A stretch of DNA of 48,492 nt from Oscillospiraceae bacterium (lineage in GTDB: Bacteria > Bacillota > Clostridia > Oscillospirales > CAG-272): contig SVRL01000014.1 in assembly GCA_015064845.1 (NCBI GenBank), forward strand, positions 1 through 48,492, written 5' to 3'. A program made the position numbers and the translations under genes. Positions 1 through 8,077 of the stretch are shown in pieces. The notes under the pieces are model-generated. The model was not told the origin of the DNA and made no database searches. It saw only the letters and a program-made list of their open reading frames with translations. Each line of letters opens with the position of its first letter. The stretch's first letter is position 1.

Positions 1-1910
1 TCAGACCTTTTCCTGATGGAACCTTTACTCCCAAAATGGAAGGTGCAGAAGAAGATCTTCGTCGCATATGCTATGAGCGTGCAGAATCTTTATATGGAGC
101 TCCGTTGCCTACGCTCGTTGAAAAAAGATTGGATAAAGAATTAACATCCATTATTAAGAATGGTTTTGCCGTATTGTATATGATCGCACAAAAGCTTGTA
201 TGGTATAGCGAACAACAAGGCTATCTGGTTGGCTCAAGAGGTTCTGTTGGTTCATCATTTGTTGCTTCTATGGCAGGAATTTCCGAAGTAAATCCTTTGC
301 CTCCACACTATTTTTGTCCATCCTGTAAATACACCCAATTTATTTTGGACGGCACATACGGTTCAGGATTCGATTTGCCCGATGCAAAATGTCCTTGTTG
401 CGGAGCTGATTTGCGAGGCGACGGTCATGATATTCCTTTTGAAACTTTTTTAGGATTCTATGGAGATAAGTCTCCGGATATTGATTTGAATTTTTCGGGA
501 GAAGTTCAAGGACGTGTACATAAGTACACGGAAGAACTTTTTGGCGCAGAAAATGTTTTCCGTGCAGGCACCATAGGCGGTGTAGCGGATAAAACTGCAT
601 TTGGATATGCTTCACGTTATGCGGAGGAAAGAAATATTCCTCTCAGCAAAGCGGAAATTATTCGTCTCACAAAAAAATGTATTGGTGTAAAACGTACAAC
701 CGGACAACATCCGGGCGGTATTGTTGTCGTGCCGAAAGAATATGATATTTATGATTTTTGTCCTGTTCAACATCCGGCAGATGACCCAAACTCTGATATT
801 GTAACAACACATTTTACCTTTGAATATTTGCATGACACTTTGTTAAAATTGGATGAACTTGGACATGATATTCCGACTAAATATAAATATCTTGAGCGAT
901 TTTCAGGATTAAACGTAATGGAACTTCCTATGAACGATCAAGAAGTTTATGAATTATTCCGTTCAACTAAAACCTTGGGAGCAACCCCAGAAGAAATCGG
1001 CGGATGTAAAATCGGAACTCTTGGATTACCTGAATTTGGAACAGCATTTGTTATGCCTGTTGTAATTGAAGCACGCCCCAAAAACTTTAATGATTTATTG
1101 CAGATCTCAGGATTAACACATGGTACGGGATTGTGGCTCGGCAATGCGCAAGATTTGATCAAAAATGGCGTTTGTGACATTTCAAAAGTTGTTGGTACAC
1201 GAGACAGTATTATGTTGGCGTTGATTCGTTATGGTTTGGATGACAGCACTTCATTTAAAATTATGGAATTTGTTCGAAAGAACAAGGCCGGAAAACCAAT
1301 TCCTGAAAATATGCTCGATGCGATGAGAGAAAAACATGTGGATGAATGGTACATTGACAGTTTGGCAAAAATTCGATACATGTTTCCAAAAGCTCATGCG
1401 GCTGCATATGTAATGAGTGCAATTCGTCTTGGCTGGTTCAAGGTTCATCAGCCCATAGTATTCTATTGCGCTTATTTCAGCGCGGCTCCCGATGGATTTG
1501 ACGGTTTTGTGGCTTCTCAAGGAAAAAGCCAGGTACAAAAACTGATTGCGGAAATAAAAGGAAAAGATAAAAAAGACCGTACACAAAAAGACGATGCTAC
1601 CATAGCAGCTATGCAAATCGCCTTGGAATGTTTAGGCAGAGGTTATCGTTTTTTACCGGTTGATCTTTATAAATCTGATGCAAGAATGTTTTTGCCGGAA
1701 CAAAATGGCATTCGATTGCCTTTTGGAAGCTTGCCCGGACTTGGAGAAGCTGCTGCACTCAAATTACAAGAAGCTCGTTCAGGAGGCGAATATTTTTCTG
1801 TTGAAGATTTAAAACAACGTACCAGTATTTCAAAAGCGGTAATTGAAATTCTTGAAACGGGAGGAGTTTTGGATGGTTTATCCGAAACAAATCAATTGAG
1901 ACTTTTTTAA
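1..1910 (+). CDS. polC: DNA polymerase III, PolC-type alpha subunit, C-terminal part
   Basis: This is the replicative DNA polymerase of low-GC Gram-positive bacteria. The reading frame is open from the first full codon at base 3, so the N-terminal OB, PHP and exonuclease parts lie outside the window. About 635 residues of a family usually near 1,400 are present. Visible parts are the [10 protein letters not shown] nucleotide-binding segment (near bases 230-265), a zinc-binding CPSC...CPCC pair (bases 320-400), and the palm motif PDIDLNF (bases 474-494), whose aspartates coordinate the catalytic metals. The fragment ends with a QLRLF tail resembling the QLSLF clamp-binding end of PolC. It stops about 140 bp before hup, which has its own promoter. 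The PolC assignment is secure from these motifs; the missing part cannot be assessed. Confidence 0.96.
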   Translation, partial: RPFPDGTFTPKMEGAEEDLRRICYERAESLYGAPLPTLVEKRLDKELTSIIKNGFAVLYMIAQKLVWYSEQQGYLVGSRGSVGSSFVASMAGISEVNPLPPHYFCPSCKYTQFILDGTYGSGFDLPDAKCPCCGADLRGDGHDIPFETFLGFYGDKSPDIDLNFSGEVQGRVHKYTEELFGAENVFRAGTIGGVADKTAFGYASRYAEERNIPLSKAEIIRLTKKCIGVKRTTGQHPGGIVVVPKEYDIYDFCPVQHPADDPNSDIVTTHFTFEYLHDTLLKLDELGHDIPTKYKYLERFSGLNVMELPMNDQEVYELFRSTKTLGATPEEIGGCKIGTLGLPEFGTAFVMPVVIEARPKNFNDLLQISGLTHGTGLWLGNAQDLIKNGVCDISKVVGTRDSIMLALIRYGLDDSTSFKIMEFVRKNKAGKPIPENMLDAMREKHVDEWYIDSLAKIRYMFPKAHAAAYVMSAIRLGWFKVHQPIVFYCAYFSAAPDGFDGFVASQGKSQVQKLIAEIKGKDKKDRTQKDDATIAAMQIALECLGRGYRFLPVDLYKSDARMFLPEQNGIRLPFGSLPGLGEAAALKLQEARSGGEYFSVEDLKQRTSISKAVIEILETGGVLDGLSETNQLRLF

Positions 1911-1968
1911 AAACAATTGAAATTGCATAAATAACTTTAAGAGAACTTGAAAAAATATGTAAAAAGTA

Positions 1969-1997
1969 TTGAAAATTTTATAAAATTGTGTTATACT
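1969..1997 (+). promoter_or_regulatory. Sigma-A-type promoter of hup
   Basis: A -35 element TTGAAA (1969-1974) is separated by 17 bp from the -10 element TATACT (1992-1997), which is preceded by TG in extended -10 position. The hup ribosome binding site GAAAGGA (about 2034-2040) follows. It probably drives hup and rqcP, and possibly the genes beyond. Confidence 0.8.
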
Positions 1998-2049
1998 ATT
2001 AAAACATGATAAAAGAATTTTTTGAAACATAAAGAAAGGAATTTTGTAT

Positions 2050-2325
2050 ATGAACAAGGCACAATTGATTGATGAAATTGTTGGTAAAACCGGAATCAAG
2101 AAAAAAGATGCGGAAGCAACAGTAGTTGCTTTGGTAGAAACCATTACTGAAGCAATGTCCAAAGGAGAAAAAGTTCAAATTGCCGGATTGGGTTCATTTG
2201 AAGTTAAAACCAGACCGGAAAGAGTTGGCAGAAATCCTAAGACCCAAGAAACAATTACGATTCCCAAGTCCAACTATCCCGTATTTTCTGCAAGTAAATC
2301 GTTAAAGGATTCTATGAATCAGTAA
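2050..2325 (+). CDS. hup: HU-family DNA-binding protein
   Basis: HU is a small basic histone-like dimer that bends and compacts DNA. The product of 91 residues has the usual family length. It begins MNKAQLIDEI, has the AGLGSFEVKTR segment leading into the DNA-binding arm with the RVGRNPKT motif, and ends in the typical FSASKSLKDS helix. I chose ATG at 2050 rather than the in-frame TTG two codons upstream, because GAAAGGA lies 9 bp before it. It is followed after 61 bp by rqcP, the common clostridial order. The family call is secure. Confidence 0.97.
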   Translation: MNKAQLIDEIVGKTGIKKKDAEATVVALVETITEAMSKGEKVQIAGLGSFEVKTRPERVGRNPKTQETITIPKSNYPVFSASKSLKDSMNQ

Positions 2326-2386
2326 ATCTGAAACAAAGGACAAATGTCTAACTTTTTATTATCTTCTCTTATGAAAGGAATATTTT

Positions 2387-2629
2387 ATGCGATTAGATAA
2401 ATTTTTGAAAGTATCCAGAATCATAAAAAGAAGAACTGTTGCAAATAATGCGTGCGATTCAGAACATGTAAAAGTAAATGGACGCGATGCGAAAGCTTCT
2501 TATGATGTGAAGATAGGAGATGTTATTGAAGTTTCGTTTGGCGAACGTATTTTGAAAATTCGGGTAAAAGAAATTAAAGAGCATACTTTGAAAAATGATG
2601 CCTCTGATCTTTATGAAGTAATCAATTAA
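2387..2629 (+). CDS. rqcP: S4-domain RNA-binding protein RqcP
   Basis: This 80-residue protein consists almost wholly of an S4 RNA-binding domain (RLDKFLKVSRIIKRR at the N-terminus, then VKVNG and IGDVIEV). RqcP (YabO in Bacillus) works with RqcH on the large ribosomal subunit and promotes C-terminal alanine tailing of stalled nascent chains. Length, N-terminal motif and the position between hup and yabP all agree with RqcP rather than the longer S4 proteins of heat-shock loci. It starts at ATG after a GAAAGGA site. A 17-bp perfect inverted repeat begins 13 bases after the stop codon. Confidence 0.93.
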   Translation: MRLDKFLKVSRIIKRRTVANNACDSEHVKVNGRDAKASYDVKIGDVIEVSFGERILKIRVKEIKEHTLKNDASDLYEVIN

Positions 2630-2642
2630 AAAGCATATTTTT

Positions 2643-2696
2643 TCACCCTTTCGCATATAAGATAGCATTGTTATTTTTATATATGCGAAAGGGTGA
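2643..2696 (+). promoter_or_regulatory. 17-bp perfect stem-loop over the yabP ribosome binding site
   Basis: The arms 2643-2659 and 2680-2696 are exactly complementary over 17 bp with a 20-nt loop. The right arm contains AAAGGGTGA, which is also the only ribosome-binding-like sequence before the TTG start of yabP at 2706. It is followed by only four T residues. It could act as a weak terminator between housekeeping and sporulation genes, or as a structure that hides the yabP initiation site; the sequence alone does not decide. Confidence 0.75.
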
Positions 2697-2705
2697 GTTT
2701 TAGAA

Positions 2706-2981
2706 TTGGAAACAAACGAAACAAAAGCTTCTCTTGTTCTTTTGAACAGAAAAACATTAAATCTTACCGATATTAACGACGTTATCAGTTTTGATGAAAT
2801 GAATATTTATCTTGTAACAAAGAATAACGGGAATTTATTAATCGAGGGAACTGATCTTCACATTACAACCTTAGATGTTGCATCCGGTAACATGACGGTC
2901 GAAGGAATCATTTGTTCTATGATTTACAATGACAAAGAATCAAAGAAAAAAGAAAGTTTTATTTCAAGGATATTAAAATGA
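2706..2981 (+). CDS. yabP: Sporulation protein YabP
   Basis: YabP is a small spore-former protein required for normal sporulation; its molecular role is poorly known. The product is 91 residues, the family's length, with the typical segment NRKTLNLTDINDVISFD followed by a beta-rich stretch (LLIEGTDLHI, LDVASGNMTVEG). It uses a TTG start at 2706, with its likely ribosome binding site inside the right arm of a long hairpin. Its stop overlaps the ATG of yabQ by 4 bases, so the two are translationally linked. The conserved hup-rqcP-yabP-yabQ-divIC order supports the call. Confidence 0.92.
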   Translation: METNETKASLVLLNRKTLNLTDINDVISFDEMNIYLVTKNNGNLLIEGTDLHITTLDVASGNMTVEGIICSMIYNDKESKKKESFISRILK

Positions 2982-3514
2982 TTAATTTTTTCTATGATTC
3001 GTATTTGATATTTCTCCGTTTTTTGATTCCGGGAATATTTTTGGGTATGATTTATGATGTCTTTCGTTTAATTAGGATTGGAAGAAATAGCAAAACGATT
3101 CCATTGCCTGAAGCAATAAAAAATAGATATTTCCCAAATAAAATAAAAAGAAATAAAAAAACATTGAAAAAACATACTTATCCTAATTTCTTGGTATTTA
3201 TAGAAGATATTTCTTTTTTTCTTATTGTTTCTGTTACAGAAATTTTGGCAACATATCATCTTAACAATGGAGAAATCAGAATTTATTGTTTATTATTTTC
3301 TGTAATCGGATTTTTTTGTTATCAAAAAACAATTAGTCTTTGTGTAATTTTTATATCAAAAAAAATGGCAAAATTATTTCAAAAGATCCTTTTTATTTGC
3401 ATCTGTCTGGTTTTAGATCCAATTGTTTTTTTTATAAAAAAACTTAAACGGATGTTATCTTCAAAATATACTGAAAATATTCCTGATCAAAAAGACAAGG
3501 AAAAAATCCTTTAA
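2978..3514 (+). CDS. yabQ: Sporulation membrane protein YabQ
   Basis: YabQ is an integral membrane protein needed for spore cortex formation in Bacillus. This 178-residue product has several hydrophobic segments: around residues 8-30 (YLIFLRFLIPGIFLGMIYDV region), around 78-95 and 100-115, and near 135-150. Basic stretches lie between them. The N-terminal segment with FLGMIYDVFRLIR is characteristic. It overlaps yabP by 4 bases and is followed after 17 bases by divIC. It is assigned by membrane topology, length and gene order. Confidence 0.9.
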   Translation: MINFFYDSYLIFLRFLIPGIFLGMIYDVFRLIRIGRNSKTIPLPEAIKNRYFPNKIKRNKKTLKKHTYPNFLVFIEDISFFLIVSVTEILATYHLNNGEIRIYCLLFSVIGFFCYQKTISLCVIFISKKMAKLFQKILFICICLVLDPIVFFIKKLKRMLSSKYTENIPDQKDKEKIL

Positions 3515-3531
3515 AAGGAAGTGGATTTACT

Positions 3532-3804
3532 TTGAAAAAAAAATCTAAATTATTAGTCAAATTCTCCTTGCTCGCTGCAATTCTTGTTATTATGATCTAT
3601 ATGATTGCTCTACAAGTGCAAATAAGCGTTTTACAGCAAGAACGTGATGAATTGTTAGAAATTACGGATAATTATAAAACATCTATTTCGGATATGGAAC
3701 ATGAATTGTTGTTGCCCAAAGAAGAATATATTGCAAAATATGCGAGAGAAATTTTAGGATTTTATAAATACAGCGATATTATCTTTAAGCAAAAGAATGA
3801 ATAA
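3532..3804 (+). CDS. divIC: Septum formation initiator, DivIC/FtsB family
   Basis: This is a bitopic divisome protein that works with DivIB and FtsL at the division site. The 90 residues comprise a short basic cytoplasmic tail, one membrane helix (about residues 10-28), then a coiled coil (VQISVLQQERDELLEI onward). It ends with the family's C-terminal motif EEYIAKYAREILGFYKYSD. The start is TTG at 3532, preceded by AAAGGAAGTGG. It closes the hup-yabPQ-divIC cluster; the next gene has its own promoter. Confidence 0.93.
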   Translation: MKKKSKLLVKFSLLAAILVIMIYMIALQVQISVLQQERDELLEITDNYKTSISDMEHELLLPKEEYIAKYAREILGFYKYSDIIFKQKNE

Positions 3805-3815
3805 TCTTCATTTTC

Positions 3816-3844
3816 TTGACAATTTATTAATCATATATTATAAT
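3816..3844 (+). promoter_or_regulatory. Consensus sigma-A promoter
   Basis: TTGACA (3816-3821) and TATAAT (3839-3844) are both perfect consensus hexamers with a 17-bp spacer. They lie just after divIC and 45 bp before the start codon of the small gene at 3889, so that gene is probably strongly transcribed. Confidence 0.88.
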
Positions 3845-3888
3845 AATATCATAAGGATTATTTTTAATTTGAAAGGGGTTATAAAATC

Positions 3889-4188
3889 ATGAGTGAAAAA
3901 ATGCCGTTGAACGGAAAATATTTGATGTATAAAGGCAAACCTTTAGTCAGAGAAAAAAATTTGATATGTTATGGAAACATGACGGATAAGTGCTATTTAT
4001 CCATGCTCGTACTTACCAACAAAACTGTTGGTTCCGTTGAAATTCCGAATAATGTTTTGGTTCAAGTTTTAACAACAGGAGAAAATCCCAAAATTATCAA
4101 ACAAGGAAATAAAATCGGACTTTATGATGCATTTGATATAGGAACAGTTTGGTTGGAACGAGCGCTTTCCGAAGTTTCTGCAAATTAA
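3889..4188 (+). CDS. Small conserved-looking protein of unknown function
   Basis: I do not recognise a named family. The 99-residue product is soluble, has no signal peptide or membrane helix, and looks beta-rich and compactly folded (LNGKYLMYKGKPLVRE, VEIPNNVLVQVLTT, IGLYDAFDIGTVWLERAL). It starts at ATG after GAAAGGGG. It has a perfect-consensus promoter upstream and a strong stem-loop terminator downstream, so it is a monocistronic and probably abundant transcript. The combination of consensus expression signals and a short folded-looking protein argues for a real gene. Placement beside divIC does not reveal its role. Confidence 0.8.
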   Translation: MSEKMPLNGKYLMYKGKPLVREKNLICYGNMTDKCYLSMLVLTNKTVGSVEIPNNVLVQVLTTGENPKIIKQGNKIGLYDAFDIGTVWLERALSEVSAN

Positions 4189-4220
4189 GATAAAATAATT
4201 TTTAAGAACATCGAAAGAAG

Positions 4221-4266
4221 AGGGGGATGGACTGATTTTCTCATGTCTATCTCCCTTTTATGTTTT
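4221..4266 (+). terminator. Intrinsic terminator after the small gene at 3889
   Basis: A 12-bp stem with two G-U pairs (4221-4232 with 4245-4256), closed by a 12-nt loop, is followed by a T-rich tail (TTTTATGTTTTT). It separates the small gene from the heparinase-like gene. Confidence 0.8.
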
Positions 4267-4298
4267 TATTCATGTATTTCTCGGAGGATTATTAGACT

Positions 4299-6134
4299 AT
4301 GCCAAAAATTTTCGAAAACAAAATTGAAGAATATTCCAAACATGTGTTGCCGATTGAAAAATTTCAATTGTTTTCCGATATTGGAAAATTACAATTGAAT
4401 GATAAAACAACATCGTCGATTTTAGCAATCGCGGAAGAATATCTTCAAAAGGAATATCAACCGATTCTTGCTCACTCTTATATGCGATTTGAAAAAAACG
4501 GAAATCGAAACATTTACGAAGATGAATATTTTGAACGTCGTGTCATGGTTTGGTATCTGTTCCTTGGTGAATATATTGAAAAAAGCGGACGATTTTTAGA
4601 AAAACTAATTGATGGAATTTGGTTGATTTTAGATGAATGCTCTTGGGTTATACCAGCGCATACAAAAGTCCGCATCGAATATATTCCAAAGCTTCCGCTA
4701 CAATATAAAAATGAAGTGGATATTGTCGATTTGTTTTCTGCTGAAACAGGCGCAATGCTATCTCTGATTAGTTATCTCGGTAAAGAATTTTTGGATGGAA
4801 TAACGCCAATTATTCGAGATCGCATATTATACGAGGTTCGTCGAAGAGTTATTTCTCCATATCTCAATTATAATGATTTTTGGTGGATGGGATACACAAG
4901 AAAAAATATCAACAACTGGTGTCCTTGGATTGCATCGAACGTACTGGCAGCTTGTGCTCTTGTTGAGTCTGAGATGGAAACCCGATGTGCCATCACAAAA
5001 AAATCCATGGAAATCTTAGATCATTTCACAAGAATGTATCATGACGACGGTGGTTGCGATGAGGGCCCTAATTATTGGACGGTTGCCGGTGCTTCATATT
5101 TTGATTGCTTAGAAGTTCTTTACGATATTACCGGTGGATATGTTGATGTGTTCAACCATCCATTTATTCAAAACTTGGGAGAATACATAGTTAAATTTTG
5201 TATTAATATTGATAAGAATTATTATATCAATTTTGCCGATTCAGGTCCTTGTGTTAGAATAAACAAAAATCTGATAAGAAGATTCGGACGACGTACTAAT
5301 TCCAAAATGCTCCAACAATTTGGAACAAATTGTGAGGAAACTAACCTTTCCATACAAATGCGATATACACTCTATCGCTCATTAAAAAATCTTTTTGAAG
5401 AAGAAAACCTTTCTCATCATCACGAACGTATTCATGAATATCCACTGCAAACATGGTTTGAAGGAATTGAAGTTATGGCAGTCAGGGAATCTTCACTCAA
5501 TCATTCCGGATTCTTTTTCGCAATGAAAGGAGGGCACAATAGAGAAAGTCATAATCATAATGATGTTGGGCATTTTTTGATTTATGATAATGGCGAACCA
5601 TTGATTATTGATGTTGGTGTCGGAACTTACTGTGCAGATACTTTTAATGAAAACAGGTATAAGATATGGACAATGAAATCTTGCTATCATAATTTACCCA
5701 GTTTTAATGATATTGATCAAATGAATGGATTTAAATTTCATGCCGATAATGTTCGATATAATCCTGAGTTAAAACGACTATCTATGGATTTGAAAAATGC
5801 TTATCCTGGAGAAAGCGATCTTGTAAGATTTTCAAGAACTGGGCAATTAGAAAAAGGGATTATTCGTATCAAAGATGAAATTGAACTAAAAAAAGAGGGC
5901 ACCGTTAAATTTCATTTTATGGTTGTTGAAAAACCTCAGTATATAGAAAAGGGCATTTTGCAATTAAGCATGGAAAGAAATTTATATTATGATCCTGAAC
6001 TGGACTTTTCACTTGATGAGATAAAAATAGAAGATTCTAAAATTATTAACAATTGGAAAAGGGACACAGTCTACCGAATCATATTAAAAGCAGAAAAAAT
6101 TCAAAAAAGAAATTTTGATTTTTCATTTCAATAA
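4299..6134 (+). CDS. Heparinase II/III-like polysaccharide lyase family protein
   Basis: The fold suggests an elimination-type lyase of uronic-acid polysaccharides. The 611-residue product has an alpha-helical N-terminal half (alginate-lyase-like toroid, roughly residues 50-370) and a C-terminal beta-sandwich. The family's signature lies at the start of the second part: GGHNRESHNHND, with H418, H420 and D422, then GEPLIIDVGVGTY. No signal peptide is visible, so the enzyme appears cytoplasmic and would act on imported oligosaccharides. The ATG at 4299 follows GGAGGA at good spacing. No transporter or other uronate gene is adjacent, so the substrate is unknown. A transcription terminator lies between it and the gene before. 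Confidence 0.82.
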   Translation: MPKIFENKIEEYSKHVLPIEKFQLFSDIGKLQLNDKTTSSILAIAEEYLQKEYQPILAHSYMRFEKNGNRNIYEDEYFERRVMVWYLFLGEYIEKSGRFLEKLIDGIWLILDECSWVIPAHTKVRIEYIPKLPLQYKNEVDIVDLFSAETGAMLSLISYLGKEFLDGITPIIRDRILYEVRRRVISPYLNYNDFWWMGYTRKNINNWCPWIASNVLAACALVESEMETRCAITKKSMEILDHFTRMYHDDGGCDEGPNYWTVAGASYFDCLEVLYDITGGYVDVFNHPFIQNLGEYIVKFCINIDKNYYINFADSGPCVRINKNLIRRFGRRTNSKMLQQFGTNCEETNLSIQMRYTLYRSLKNLFEEENLSHHHERIHEYPLQTWFEGIEVMAVRESSLNHSGFFFAMKGGHNRESHNHNDVGHFLIYDNGEPLIIDVGVGTYCADTFNENRYKIWTMKSCYHNLPSFNDIDQMNGFKFHADNVRYNPELKRLSMDLKNAYPGESDLVRFSRTGQLEKGIIRIKDEIELKKEGTVKFHFMVVEKPQYIEKGILQLSMERNLYYDPELDFSLDEIKIEDSKIINNWKRDTVYRIILKAEKIQKRNFDFSFQ

Positions 6135-6177
6135 ATCAAATTAAAAACAGGTAAAAATTTTATACTTTTTCAAGAGT

Positions 6178-6214
6178 ATAAAAAAGGGGAGTTTTGTCAG
6201 TATGCAAGCTCCCC
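6178..6214 (-). terminator. Intrinsic terminator of the long minus-strand run
   Basis: GGGGAG (6186-6191) pairs with CTCCCC (6209-6214), with further inner pairs. Read on the minus strand, the stem is followed by a run of T residues (complement of bases 6180-6185). It lies downstream of the spoVB-like gene. Confidence 0.6.
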
Positions 6215-6307
6215 CTACACCAACACATGCAATTATACAAAATTAATATTTTATATAGTATAGGGAAGAAGTTTTTATGAAAAAAATAAATATTCATAAA
6301 ATATCAA

Positions 6308-6371
6308 AAAAATCAAGCAGAATCATATTTCATGAACATCTCATGAGATTTCTGATTTCTACTTGATTTTT
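6308..6371. terminator. Bidirectional nested hairpin between convergent genes
   Basis: AAAAATCAAG (6308-6317) pairs with CTTGATTTTT (6362-6371). Nested pairs follow inside (CAGAA with TTCTG, CATGA with TCATG). T-rich tails occur on both strands, as expected between the convergent heparinase-like and spoVB-like genes. Confidence 0.65.
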
Positions 6372-6389
6372 AGTTTTAGTTTATAACTA

Positions 6390-8051
6390 TTATTTCATTA
6401 ATCTTATTTTTTTCAAAATACGATATATCTTTTGTCCCTTTGGCAAAAGAACAATGTCACTTTTTTGAACTGCATTGAACAACAACAGCAAGATAAAATA
6501 TACAATCGCAGTAGCGATCACTGCGGAAAAAGTTCCTATTGTGTTATATCCAAGATCTGCAATCAAACGATAAACGGCAATTGTTACAATAGATGAGATT
6601 CCTGAAGCAACAAAAGCTTTCAAAAAATTTCTGAAGAACTCTATTCGGATACCAATATGTTTAAGGATAAAATAGAAATTAATTGAAGCCATAGTAAAAT
6701 ATCCGAGAACCGTTGCAATTGGTGCTCCATAAATTCCGACATTGGGATTAGATATTAAAATCAAATTCAATACTAATTTTACAAGTACACCGCTATACAT
6801 CGAAATAATAGTCTTTCTCTGCAAACCGTGTGATTGTAATATTGAAGTTGTAATCGTTAACATCGCGGTAAAGAAAACACCAATAGACAAAATAGATAAC
6901 AATGGCGCTGCGCTTGAGACAGAATCTTTATCCTTGAAAAGCAAGGATAATATCGGCCCGGATAAAACAGACATACCAATTGCACATGGGATTGATATAA
7001 TTGAGGCAAATTTCAAACACGAGTGCATAACTTTAACTGATGCTTCCTTGTTTGCTATACGCTCTTCTTCTGTGGAGGAATTTTTCATCGCTGCCAAAGT
7101 GGATGTTAAAGTTGGTGTTAAAGAAGATGCAATTGGCTGTATAAAAGCAGATGGAAGATGTGCCATTGTTACGGCAAGTGTACTATAGTTCCCATATGCA
7201 GTCTCAGCAATATGACTTGTTGTAAATGCTTTCATCAAATTAATAATAGAAAAAGCATCAATAATTCCGGTTAAATTCAACGCAACCGAGCTCATAGTAA
7301 TCGGCAAAGCAATCGAAAACATCTTTTTGAAAATGCTTCTTTTGGAGCTGACTTCTTCTCCTATAACAGCAATCACAGCACAGTTCTCATTTTTATCATG
7401 ATTATGCAAAAATTTACAAACAAATAAAAATATCATTCCTGTTGCTACGCCGATGGTAATACCCAATATGCCGTATGCTGCTGCAACTTCAATGCTTTCT
7501 CCCCTGTTGATTGCATAATAAGCAAGTACGATTCCAATAACAAATTTGCTAATGGCTTCCGTAATTTCGCTGATGGCAGTCGGAACCATATTTCGATGAC
7601 CTTGAAAATATCCTCTTATGGCACTCGACATACAAATAAAAAATAACGTAGGTGCAATTGCCATAATACAAAGATATGCATCCGGGCTTCCTGCCATTTC
7701 TGCAAGCTGACGAGCGAAAACAAACATTAATATTGCACCCAATAATCCCATGGTAAAAAATAAACTTAATGCAACGTGAAAAATTCTCTCAACTTGCTTT
7801 CTACGCACGGAATTATGTGGCGTTCCTGATATCATGATGGTAAGAGCTGAAGGAAGTCCGGCAGTTGCCACCAAATATAAAGTTGTAAAAATACTGTATG
7901 CGATATTAAAATATCCCATACCTTTGTCTCCCAAAACATCCTGTAACGGAACTTTACAAAGCAATCCCAGTAATTTTACAGTCAAATTCGAAGCCGTCAA
8001 AATTAGGACGCCGGATATCAATCTTGGACTTGAAGTTTTTTGTTTTTGCAA
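6390..8051 (-). CDS. spoVB: SpoVB/MurJ-like polysaccharide or lipid-linked precursor flippase
   Basis: This is a multi-pass exporter of the MOP superfamily. SpoVB-type members move lipid-linked cell-wall or cortex precursors across the membrane. The 553-residue product has about 14 hydrophobic helices. Its N-terminal LISGVLILTASNLTVKLLGL segment and the internal IRGYFQGHRNMVPTAISE motif are typical of the SpoVB group. It begins with TTG at 8051, 26 bases after mtaD, and is the last gene of the run. Members of this group are often multiple in spore-formers, so whether this is the sporulation-specific SpoVB or a housekeeping paralogue is not decided by the sequence. Confidence 0.85.
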   Translation of the reverse strand: MQKQKTSSPRLISGVLILTASNLTVKLLGLLCKVPLQDVLGDKGMGYFNIAYSIFTTLYLVATAGLPSALTIMISGTPHNSVRRKQVERIFHVALSLFFTMGLLGAILMFVFARQLAEMAGSPDAYLCIMAIAPTLFFICMSSAIRGYFQGHRNMVPTAISEITEAISKFVIGIVLAYYAINRGESIEVAAAYGILGITIGVATGMIFLFVCKFLHNHDKNENCAVIAVIGEEVSSKRSIFKKMFSIALPITMSSVALNLTGIIDAFSIINLMKAFTTSHIAETAYGNYSTLAVTMAHLPSAFIQPIASSLTPTLTSTLAAMKNSSTEEERIANKEASVKVMHSCLKFASIISIPCAIGMSVLSGPILSLLFKDKDSVSSAAPLLSILSIGVFFTAMLTITTSILQSHGLQRKTIISMYSGVLVKLVLNLILISNPNVGIYGAPIATVLGYFTMASINFYFILKHIGIRIEFFRNFLKAFVASGISSIVTIAVYRLIADLGYNTIGTFSAVIATAIVYFILLLLFNAVQKSDIVLLPKGQKIYRILKKIRLMK

Positions 8052-8077
8052 ATTTATATACCTACTCTTTACAAAAT

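Noticed and set aside
3068-3259. Minus-strand frame opposite yabQ
   Set aside because: It is a shadow of A+T-rich coding sequence of yabQ, whose gene order and overlaps are clear.
6277-6366. A 29-codon frame starting MKKINIHKISKK with a GGGAAG site upstream
   Set aside because: The region forms a nested bidirectional hairpin (6308-6371) that explains it better as a terminator, and the peptide shows no recognised features.
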